Shown: in pieces, positions 11,847 through 22,455 of the stretch | How the letters are laid out: every line of letters begins with the position of its first letter | How positions within the stretch are numbered: the stretch's first letter is position 1 | Origin: Acanthamoeba sp. SK_2022b | Taxonomy: Eukaryota; Discosea; Longamoebia; Acanthamoebidae | Direction of reading: 5' to 3' | Assembly: GCA_027943245.1 (NCBI GenBank) | Contig: JANDJZ010000296.1 | Coordinates: 1-50,769 of the forward strand | Length of the DNA stretch: 50,769 nt | Position numbers and translations under genes: made by a program | The notes under the pieces: model-generated | Told to the model about the DNA's origin: nothing | What the model saw: the letters and a program-made list of their open reading frames with translations, nothing else | The model's database searches: none

Positions 11847-12766
11847 CTACTCCCAAACACACATGCTCTTGTCCCACGAGCCCGACCACACTCGCGGAAT
11901 GGTGCCAGGGACAGCCACAAGGGCCGAGATGGCGTCGTCATGAACATCCTGTAGCACCTGCCGATGGAAACGAGTTGCTCTCAGGCTCACAGCGCCGGAT
12001 TTGTTGGTTTGCGTGTGCCAAATCTTGTACCTGGGTGGGCTGCTTCGTGCTGGAGTTCCACACGATGATCGTTTTATCCCAGCTGCCACTCCACACGCAT
12101 TTGTCACCGTAGGCTAACAGGGAGTACACTTTCCTGTTGTGCACAAGCGCGTGGTGATAAGTGGAATGGTAGTTTCCTTGTGTAACAGGTCGGCGTACTG
12201 GGAATGCTTGCTTAGCGTATGCGTCAAAGAGCCATCCTGACTTCGCCACACTCGTATCGTGTGGTCTTGTCCGCCACTCCATACCTGTATCAACGTAGCC
12301 ATCGGTCCTGGTGTCAGAGCAGCCTCAGCTGTCAGCGACAGTGGTGGGAATGGGCACCTCATCTCCCACAGCAAGTAGGCACGTGATCGGCTTCGTGTGG
12401 CCCTTCAGTTCGTCGATCTTGACAAAGGTGTGGGAATCGAACCGGGCTATGGTGGCCCCCACAGCGGCCCACACCTTGCCCTGGTGCTCCACAACGCTCC
12501 ATACGGGGACCGTGCCCAGTTCGTGCACCATGCGACAGCGCAGATCCTTCACGTCCCAAATGTACAGCTTGCCGGACAGGGCCCCGCACCATGCGTTCCC
12601 ATCAATGCTCCTGATGACCGCCTCGTTAGGCCTGGCCATGTCATTTGCAATGTACACAGCGTTGGGTGGGAGCTACCGCATTGAACAGATCTCCTCGCCG
12701 AACCCACCGAGAACGCGAATCATCTTTCCCTCCTGTATTCAGAGTCATGCAGCAGCAGGTGAGTTC

Positions 12767-12843
<77 letters not shown>

Positions 12844-14043
12844 TATAAAACATTCGGTCCGATACCTTGGCTTTCCAAATCTTGATCGTCTGGTCAACGG
12901 AAGATGTCCAGACCTGGGGCCCGGATTCGCCGTCTTCCACCGCCATGACGCACAAAACGCGTTTGGCGTGTGCCAATTTACTGATCGACGCATCACTTGG
13001 TTAAATATCATCTAGCAAAAGCTGCTCTGGCCTCTGCCTCGATAGGCCGTGGGAGAGTCATTCACACATACCTGTACAATAGCTCCTCTGATGACGCGTC
13101 AAAGATCCATAGGGAGCCATCTGAACAGCCAGCCCAGACCGATCCCTGCGCAGAATATGGTGTTAGAAAGTGGAATGTTGTGTTTGAAAGTAGAACGAAG
13201 CCGATTGGGGAAGAGGGTCGCACGTTGTCGACTCCCGCGGCCATGTCTCCTCCGCGTTTGATCAACGCGAGGCACTGAATCGCATCCGACACCAGCGAGC
13301 TCACGCGTTTGGCCATGCGGAAACTATCGAGAAGCCAAAACTGAGTCGTCCAGAGGCGCTCGCGCACATGTGCGGGCCAACGGCGCGTACTTTTTCACTA
13401 TCGCGATCTGCTTGGAGGGCTCCAGCATTCTCTGCAACCCCGCCAGCTCCTCGTAGACCCAGCCAAACGTGACCGTGCCGTCCTGGACGCCGCGCCGTGA
13501 TGCACTGAGCAACGCGCCGATGGACGCGCGGAGAGACGGGGGGAGGGAGACGGCTGTCGTACATTGCGGCTCAGACAGGCCGACGCTACATTGGTGATCC
13601 TTGCCTTCCATTCGGCGTCAGCCCCGTTCCAGCTGGGGTACTCGCTCAGCTTTGACCTGACCATGCCCCAACACTCGAGTCAGGATCGCTGCTATGACGA
13701 GGAGAATGCTTGCCTTGAATGACGCACATTTCCAGTTTGACGTCGCCGGCGGGTGCAGAGGCGGGCTGGCCGGGTGCTGCGCAGCTGCCCACGAATAGGG
13801 CAAGCAACAGGCGCCCGAAATGGGCGATGTCTTCCGTGTGTCCGAGAGCCGATTCCCCGTCGCTGTTGTGCTCGACCCAGTTCAGCAGGCCCTCGATGGT
13901 ACTGGCGGAGGAACATGTTGGCTCAGGTCTCGCTTCCATGGAGCAAACCGCTTATACCTAAGTCCCAGCTTTCATGTGTGTACCTGATGATCTTGGGGTG
14001 CAGGTCCTCGTCGTTCGACTGCTGGAGCTAGATTTGATGAGGG

Positions 14044-14136
<93 letters not shown>

Positions 14137-15537
14137 GGAGGGGGAGGGAGAGGTTGAGTGGGTGGAATGCCAAATGGAAGAAGCGGGAGGGTACCAAAAT
14201 ATTGGACACATCAAGCTGGGCGCCCAGTAGGAAGGGCGGTGATACACTGCTCAGAAACATCATCGCCTGACAGAGTTGGACTGCGATGTTGATGATCTTC
14301 TTCCACACGGTCAAGCGGCTGCTGGCATCGCCCGAGCCTGCGGCAGGCAAGGAGTTGCCTAAGTTGAGGGCATTGCGCAGCCAAACAAGAAAAGGGCAGC
14401 GCCCCCGTACCAGCAGCGTTCTGGCGAAGAAAGTGGGACAGCGAGAGCCCCTCTGTGGGTCGCTCGATGGCGACTCCAATCTCAACAGCACCATCGGATG
14501 CTCCCCTCTCGGACACGTAAATTCCCAGTATACGCTGCACGTATTGACGCATCGTTGCGTCCCTGATTGGCCGATCCAATCGTGAGCAAAAGGTTGAATA
14601 GAAATGTCCAATCCCGAGACTGCGGCGCAGCATGTTGGGAGGCCAGGTGGGACTTACCCTGAGAGCCACGCGACGCACTTGATGTTGTCCACAGCTGCCG
14701 AGAGCAGGGTCGCGCTGGGGAAACGCAGCGCGTACCTGCGAATCAGCACCTTGGCCTGTTGGCTCGATGGCGCAGCCTCACTCCATTCATCGCACGGCAC
14801 CTGCGATACGCGGCAAACAACGTTGCATGAATACCGGGCAAATAGCACAAGACCCAAGGCTTGGCGTCACCTGAGCGCGCAGAGCGTTCCAATCTTCGGC
14901 GGATAGGATGAGGTGGGTCTCGCGGGGAATGAGCTCCGGCACGAGGGTGTCCACCCGCACGCGCGCCACGTCGTTGCACGTCACGAAGCACTTGCCGGCC
15001 TCGACGGCCCCCACTACATGCGACCAAGCAAACATGTGGGGCACGAACGCGCGCTTGTCCGTTCCAACTGCGGTCCAGGTGGGATAAGCGGGCGGGGGGG
15101 CAATGGAGAACTGGACGGAGGAGGGGAGGAGCGACAGTTTACCAAGGCTCGGCCGGCCTTGAGTCGCACGCGTGCCGAGCGATGGCGAGTCTGATATGGC
15201 TGCGTGCTTCGATCGAGAGTCGTCCCGCTTCTTTTTGTAGCGGAGGAGGCAATGCGAGCAGGGCAGCTCGACCTGGACGTCCTTCAGGAAATAGCAGAAC
15301 GGGGCGAACTCGGCCGCGCCTGCAAGACCGCGCGGGTTGGCCGATGACACAAGCAATCGCTTGCTGGAATGGCGGGGCAGGACAATGTGCACGTACGGGT
15401 CGTGGCCAGAAGAGCATGCATGGTCCGAGTGATGTGGGCTGCGAGCAGAGAGGCCTTGACTGACGGGCTTCCCGGACGAGCGTGCTTCTCCCACACAGTC
15501 GCCTTGAAGATCATTGCCTGCCACGCGAACCCCAATT

Positions 15538-15576
<39 letters not shown>

Positions 15577-17859
15577 CAACAACAACAACAACAACGGCCC
15601 ACTCCGGATATACGCCCCGGAGTGACACACGTAGAGAAGCAGATGGTGAATGCCCATACCGTATCCGATGCCCCCACATCAACCCTCGGAGTGACATCAG
15701 TTTGGTATGCCCTGCATATGGCAGGAGCCGGTCAGTCAGGCGTGACGAGTCGTGTGCAAGTAAGGGCGGGCGCACCGGGCACGAAGAGTCTTGCTGACTT
15801 CGGATGAGAGCGGGCGAGCGGTGACGATCACCGCGGAGTTGCCGTCGTCGAGCTCGTTGACGAGCGCCACGCCATGCGCCCAGAAGGCGTCGATCCCCAG
15901 CCGCACGCCGTACTTCGCGCCCGGCTGGGCGCCTGCCACGGACCATCGACCCAAGTTTCCCGCCAATCGGTGAGCCAGACGCGCGTGCCTGACCCACAGC
16001 CCGCAAGAGGAGAGGGATGGGCACCTGACGTGGTAGCGCGAATGCTGTGGAGTAGGCGCACGAGGAAGCGCGGGAGGAAGCTGGCGGGGAGGAAGGGGAA
16101 GATCCACCACCGCTCGAACTTGATGTCGCCCACCATGCCGCCCAAGTGCGGCTCGGACTCCTCTTCGCCGCCGCCGGCAGAGCGGGGCAGGCTCCCTCCG
16201 CTCAGGCCGGCCTCCACCTCGATCTTGTCGATCTGCATCTCGCCCTCGAAGCGATCGTTGGCCGGTCGGCCGAGGAAGGTCTCCCACTTGACCCAGTTGT
16301 AGGGCACCGTGTCCTGGAACAGGGCCGGCACGAATGAGACGCCCTTGGTGATGAAGTCGGCGTCGGCCTCCCGCTCGGCCGTAGAGAGCAGTCCGGCGGA
16401 GGTCCACAGCACCTCCATCGCTTCGAGCAGGGCGTGCAGCCTCACGTGCAGGTGGTCCGGCACACCGCCGCTCTTGGCCGGTGCCGCAGAGCCCCCAGCC
16501 TGCTTCCACAGCGCGGCGAGGTTCTTATGATGCAGCACGCCGCCCTTGACGAGGTGGGGCTGCTCTTGGAGCGTGCGGTTGATGACCCCGAGCAACCACC
16601 GCGGGTCCACGGCCAGCCACCAGCGCCACCTTTGATCCTCGCGCTCCTCCTCCTCCTCCGTTTCGGCGTACTCGCGCTCGTCATCCGATTCCGAGTCGGC
16701 CGCCCCGTCGTCACGGTCGTCGTCTTCGTCCACAATGGAGTCCCTGCGATCGCCATCGGCCAACAGACTATTCGGAGCTACTGTGTGGCCTTTCCCATGC
16801 TCCGCTCTGCCCGGTCGGCGCGTGCTGAGCCCATCGGAGCCGAGGCCGGACAGAGGGAACCAGAAGGCGGAGCCCATGCCGTGGAGGAACCTGGCCACCT
16901 TGCGGGTCTTGCGCCGTCGCTCCCGAGGCGAGTCGGCCGGGAGCACGATGTGGCAGAACTCGAGCAGCGCTCGAAACTGCGCCGATGATAGGACCGGCAG
17001 CTGCATTCCGCCCACTCGATTCTCGTCCTTTGTTGGTCGTCGGCAAGGGGGAGCTGGCGTGAGTCGACTGGGCCGCGATTCGCGCCTGAGAGAGGAATTG
17101 AAGTACCTCGTTTGATGGACAGATCTGTGTCCCGCTCTGCGTCCATTCGTGCCACTCAGCGGTCTGTTGCGCGATCATCTTCTCGATCAGGAGGAAGGAC
17201 AGGGGCACCGGTTCTCGAACCCTTGTGAGGACCGCGAGGGTGAGCGCGCATGGAACTCGAGTCCGCGAGAGGGACCGAACGATCAGGGCCGCCCGTGGAT
17301 TACCTGATCTCATGCACGGCAATCTGCTTGATCTTTTCCCGCAGCTCCGCGATCGATTCGTCGTCCCGAACGCAGCTGCTTACACGATCAATAATCGATA
17401 TCGTTTCTCCTTTGCGCCCAATACACACGCACACGCATCTCAAGGCGTCGACCAGGGGAGGCTACGGACCTGACCGCTGTGGCGAAGCGGATGGTGGGGT
17501 ACAGCGTAGCGTATTTGTTGAAGATAAGGTTGTGGTAGTTGTCAATCTTGGCACCGTCGAGGTGCGTGCCCACCACCACAATGGCAGGAGGTGAGCCGCT
17601 ACACACTGCGTAGATGGCCTTGAACCAGCCCTCCTGCACGCACTCGATCGGTTAGCGATTCCCCTTTGCTTTGTTGCAAACTCGCCGGGCTCACGCTTCG
17701 CATACCAGATGCGTTTCGGAATCAGAGCTTCGGACGTCCCACACCACAATGAAGACCGTGTTCGATTCGTTGGACCAGAACGATTCGTGCATCGCTTTGG
17801 CCCGTCCTGATCACGCAAAGAGAAACGCCATGAGAAGTCGGTGTGAACAACACACAACA

Positions 17860-17949
<90 letters not shown>

Positions 17950-20900
17950 GCTGAACTCCCAGAACTGTAGCTGAACGCTGGCATCTGTCAGCGAATCGAG
18001 GAGAGGGAAGAAGCCCGACTGTGCCGACGCGGCTTTGTCATCGTGGATGCGGATCCCTCGTCTCTGCTTGCGGGCGCTCTTGAGCACGAGCTTCGACTCG
18101 CGCTTGACCGCGTCGCTCTGCAGGCACTGGATCAGGGAGGTCTTCCCGGCTCCATCTACAGACCCGATGTGAGCACGACCAGCAGCGTGCGCAAGGGCGG
18201 AGCGATAGCCAATACGATCGTACCGTTGCCAACGACGTAGGCCTTGGTTCGCGAAGGGGACCAGTGGGAGGTCAGCAGCTCCCAGAAGTACTTGACCAGC
18301 GCCTGAGGCGGGGTAGGCGCCGTGGACACGAATGCGGGATCGGCCGGCGGCGCGTGTTGGGTGGCCGAGGACAAAATCTGTAGGTAGAGGGCCATGTGCG
18401 ACGATGTCCTGTTCTGTTCGATGTCCAGCTTGGCCAGGTCGAACAGGAAACCGAACGATTCGGGCAACCAGCTCAGCTGATTCCCGCGCAGGTTCAACTC
18501 CTTCAGGTCCTCGAGCGCACCTGGTGGTCGCACGGCGACGTGAGCAGGCGCAGAGCGAGTCAATGAAATGCGCATACCAATCTCGTAGGGCAACGTGGTG
18601 ATGTGATTGTGGGCCAGGTTGAGGGAGTTGAGCTGGGAGAGGTTGCCCAGCGAGGAGTGGAGGCGCGAGAGCCGATTCTGCGACAGGTCAAGCTTGCGCA
18701 GGGAGGTGAGCTCGTACAGGGACCAAGGCAGCGCGGCGATCTCGTTGCCCCGTGCCTCCAGCACCTGTTCATCGGAGAAGGAGAAAGGAATGGTTGGGTC
18801 ATGCCGCGTTTGATCCTGACAACAGTGGCAGCAACAACACCAACACCAACACCAACACCAACACCAACACCAACACCAACACCAACACCAACACCAACAC
18901 CAACACCAACACCAACACCAACACCAACACCAACACCAACACCAACACCAACACCAACACCAACACCAAGGCTAGGCGTACAGTGAGGTGTTTAAGGAAG
19001 CCGATCTCGGTGGGCAGAGAGGCAACCCTGTTGAAGGAGATGTACAGATGGCGCAGGTGGACCAGCCGGCAGACCTCAACTGGGAGCTGGGTAAGCTCGT
19101 TGAGGGAAAGCACCAGCGTCTGGCACGTGAACTGCAGGTTGGCCAGCGAGGGCGTGGTGGCAGCAAACGACTGCCACACGCCATCGTTTCGAAGTGCATT
19201 GGCCAACAGGCTGAGCCTGCGCGTCTCAGTGGGTCAACGAACACGTCCCCCCCATCTCCCGCCAAAGCCAAAACTGCACTCAGGGTCATGATTGGCCGAA
19301 CCGTTTGCTCGGGAGATTAAAGATCTGCTCCAGGTGCTGAGCAACCTCAGCTACGCTGGTCGAGGGTGCCAGTTTGAACGCCTGCCGAGCCAAGCACCCC
19401 CAGCGATCAGCGCCAATTGAAGTAGTTGCTCAACCGGACACGAGGCCGATTACTGAGCTATTACCTGATCGTTCCAATGCTGTAGAAACTTCTGTTCCTG
19501 GCGTCGTTCCCGATCCCGCGCTCTCTCGCGCTCCTTCTCCTTCTCCTCCGCCTCTGCACAGCCAACCACCGCGCGGTGAGTGTACCATGCAATGGTGGAG
19601 CGATTGCCCAATACGACACGCATAAGAGGTCTCCGATGTACGTTGTTTCGCCTTGGCCATGAAGGAGCTCCTTGATCCGGCGCTGATCGAATCGCCGCTG
19701 CCGAGCCTACTGGACCACGAGCACCTGGCGGCACGGGCGGCGTCGTTGGACTGTCCCTCCCCCTTGAGGTAATACTCCAGATACAGCTGCCAGGTCACCA
19801 GATCTTTGCCTGCAACCGCAAGCCGGGAGGAGGAAAAGGGGGGGGGGGTTGTGAGCTCATGATACATGCGTGTGGGGATGATTCTGGTGTCTCGGCACCT
19901 TGCACGAGCTTGGTGCGATGAGCACGCAGGAGGGCAAGCATGCGGCTCACGGATTCCCGTGGCAGTACCGACCCCTGTGGGCTCAGCGCCCCGCCCTCTC
20001 GTCGCACGCTCTCCGCTGGAGCGTCCATCGGTTGTTGGCGCATCTCTGGCCACAAAGCGTGATGAGAACAAAGCAGCAGCTCCGGAGCAACGTGTGCGTA
20101 TGCAGGAGCATGGGGGAGGCGGCACCGACCCTTGGTGTGGGAGGTGAACTTGCGGGACGAGAGAATGTTGCCCAGCACGGATTTGCGGTTGCTTTCGGGT
20201 TGGTGGTCCCTGTATCGCTCCTCGAGCTGATCGAGCTGCTTCTTCATGTCGTTGATTTTCTCCCTACCGGGTTCGCGTAGGAGATGAAGAGGAGAAGGGG
20301 GTGAGCGATACTTGCTCTCCCTTACCACAAAAGAAAAGGCGCTGCTTTGAGCCAACCGCCTACCTGTCGCTCGCCATCGTACGATAGCGGGAGGCCACCT
20401 GCTCGAGCGAGTTGGCTGACTCGGCCTCTCGCGCCCACCTCCGCCTCCGTTCTATATGAAAGAAAGAGTTTGGTGTCGCCGTATGGGTCATTTCTACACA
20501 CACTCGACAGCCGTGGCGCACTGTGGCGCGCGTACCGGTCTCGGGCGTCGTTCCCGCGTGAGAGGCGCTTGACCCGAGCCCGGCGACAGAGTTCTGGCCT
20601 GCCAGGGGTCTGGCCGACAGGGACGACGACAGGGTCGGCAGGGACTTGAATGGCTGGGAGGAGGTGATGGTGATGGCCCGCGCTGACTCCGAAGCGGACG
20701 GTCCAAGCTGACCCTCGGGCGCTGTAGGCAGACGGCTGGTCGACGCGCTGCGGAAGCTGCCCAGGGCAGCGGCGCGCCTGACGCCCGCTGGCGACGGCGC
20801 CGGCGAGGTACCGGGTGATGACGTCCAGCCACGAGGCGACTCCTCTGTAGGAGACGTGGGCGACACCGACGACGTTGACGCGGATGACGCCGACAAGCGT

Positions 20901-22036
20901 TGATGAGATCGCGACGCGCCAGGTATGCCCACGGCTGGCGACGCTGGAATTGCCGCCGGCACCCGTGCCAGAGGAGATGTGGACGGGGAGATGACAGGCG
21001 AGGTCGGACGTAGGGGAGTAGGAGAGGAGGAGGTTGAGCGGTCTACGGGGGAGAGCGGCGGCGACGCGCTGTCGAGAAGAGGGAACGGCGACGAAGGCGA
21101 GAGTGGCGGCGACTCGCAGAGGGAGGCGGGTCCTTGGGCGAGGACGGCGAGGGGGAGAGCGGTCACCGAGAGCAGAGAAGAGGAAGGGGAAGGCGCGGAG
21201 GAGCCGTCGGTGGCCATCGGTGGCAGCGGAGGCGGCGGCAGCGCCATCACGCTCAAGTCGTCGATCGGCAACGCCCAGCTCTGTATGTCACTTCCGGGCT
21301 CCTCCAGGTCTGGCCCGGTCGGCTCGAGCATGCCTTCATCGTCATTGGTTGCTCCACATGTGTTGGTTCCCATCGGCACGCCGACAGCGTCGACGTTTGG
21401 CCTCACTTGCGCGGCTTCGCGGTCGTGTAGCCTCACCAATTCGGCCGTTTGTTCATCTTCGTCACAAACCGCACGACAAGGCGCATCCACACGGACCGGC
21501 AGCGTGGCCGTTGGTGCCGGCGGTTGTGGTGGAGAAGGGAGGGCACCGAAGTTCATGGGGGGCAGCTCCAACGTGGGCCTCTCCTCTTCCGAGGGCAGGA
21601 GGACAGGCGAGCTGTGCTCCCCATGTCCACCGAACGCAGATGGCTGCGGGACTGGAGCAGGCGCCAGCGCGCCGTCCTCCCCACACGCTGGCGGCAACGG
21701 TGTCGGTGGTTGTCCCGCTCCATCTCCCCCACCTTCCGGGCCAGGCACAGAGGGACATTTTTGGGTGGGCCGGGATGAAGCCAAAGAGGAAGAGGGAGCG
21801 AGGCCACCAAGAGAAGGTGGCGCTTGAACAGAAGTAGGAGAAGAGGAGGGAGATGACAAATACGCTTGAACAGGAGAGGAGGGAGTGTCAAGGGTCGAGG
21901 TGGGCCGTTTGATGGGGCGCCGCATGAGTCGCTGCTTGTCGGCAGCCCGGCGCCGCGCATCGTCCACCAGCTGCCGCCGCTCCTCTTCCGCCCGTGAGGA
22001 GGCTGCTGCAGCCGAAGGGGCAGCCCGCTCCATCAT
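11847..22036 (-). CDS. ROCO-family protein: LRR - Roc GTPase - COR - kinase-like - WD40
   Basis: A giant multidomain signalling protein. From the N-terminus: Pro/Ser-rich disordered region (22036-20536); coiled-coil exons (20451-20364, 20263-20130, about 19560-19470); leucine-rich repeats (about 19206-18440, e.g. [37 protein letters not shown]); Roc GTPase (18230-17290) with a P-loop [10 protein letters not shown] split by an intron at 18223-18156, switch II WEFSG (usual WDFAG) and G4 motif THLD; COR domain (about 17220-15800, [18 protein letters not shown] through [11 protein letters not shown]); a kinase-like domain (about 14860-13590) with [15 protein letters not shown] and [16 protein letters not shown] but [12 protein letters not shown] where HRDLKxxN belongs; and WD40 repeats (13330-11847) such as [13 protein letters not shown] and [14 protein letters not shown], which ends the protein. 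Many introns; several contain microsatellites. Start at 22036 ([14 protein letters not shown]) is tentative, as are some joins in the kinase-like part. The protein probably exceeds 2,000 aa. Confidence 0.85.
12769..12842. repeat. (GT)n followed by (GA)n in a ROCO WD40 intron
   Basis: About 29 GT units run directly into about 8 GA units. The tract lies between two exons of the WD40 region. Confidence 0.95.
14045..14136. repeat. (CA)n followed by (GA)n in a ROCO kinase-region intron
   Basis: About 36 CA units followed by GA units, downstream of the exon that ends VSNIL; the minus-strand transcript reads (TC)n then (GT)n. Confidence 0.95.
15538..15595. repeat. (CAG)n(CAA)n trinucleotide tract in a ROCO intron
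   Basis: Ten or so CAG units followed by CAA units on the plus strand. On the minus-strand transcript it precedes the acceptor of the exon starting [13 protein letters not shown], so it is intronic rather than a polyglutamine stretch. Confidence 0.9.
17859..17948. repeat. (CACG)n and (CA)n tract abutting a ROCO splice donor
   Basis: Tetranucleotide GCAC units pass into about 30 CA units. On the minus-strand transcript the (GT)n begins at the very first base of the intron that follows the Roc switch II exon. Confidence 0.95.
18832..18969. repeat. (ACCAAC)n hexanucleotide array in a ROCO LRR intron
   Basis: About 22 near-perfect hexamers inside the intron 18981-18765, between the exon ending GFLKHLT and the exon starting VLEARGNE. 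Unspliced it would encode alternating Leu-Val on the sense strand before meeting a stop at about 18799. Confidence 0.95.
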
Positions 22037-22455
22037 CGCGCAAGGTGAAACAAATAAAAACCGCCCTGCAACCGATCCCGCGCCACACCTGGACACAGAA
22101 CGAATGGGCAACCAGCTCCACGAATTACTACATTCGTCTCATTGGCCAACGTTTCTGTTCTTTGCGTTTCTTTTCCATTTATCGCCAGGAGGCCCTCTTT
22201 CTTTTCATTTCTTTTCTTTTTTCTCTCTCTCTCTCTCGGCGCCTCGGCCCCGTCACAGAATACAGCGTCCACCAGGTGGTGACATCGACTGGTGCAGACC
22301 AAGTTGCTTGAAAATAATGGCAAAACTGTTGGGTTATCACATGGGTGGTGGTGTTGGTGGGAGCTTCCGTCGCTCTTCTCTTCCACCTCCCTCCTCTCTC
22401 TCTCTCTCGTTCATCAAATCTTCTCTTTTCCAACTCTTCTTTGGGAGGGGCAGCA
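22037..22455. other. Spacer between PI4K stop and ROCO start
   Basis: About 420 bp, both flanking genes on the minus strand. It contains a TC/TTCTT-rich pyrimidine run at about 22195-22238 (plus strand) and (CT)n at 22390-22410. No convincing TATA box and no further frame. It should hold the PI4K 3' UTR and ROCO promoter and 5' UTR. Confidence 0.5.

Noticed and set aside
15514..15807. Plus-strand frame with a polyglutamine run
   Set aside because: The CAG/CAA tract is intronic in the minus-strand ROCO gene; nothing else supports a plus-strand gene.
18752..19291. Asn-Thr repeat protein on the plus strand
   Set aside because: Created by the hexanucleotide array in an LRR intron; flanking minus-strand LRR exons are convincing.
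20925..21827. 300-codon plus-strand open frame
   Set aside because: It is antisense to the Pro/Ser-rich ROCO exon; the low-complexity GC-rich composition keeps the opposite strand open and the product is a Gly/Glu/Ser mix with no fold.
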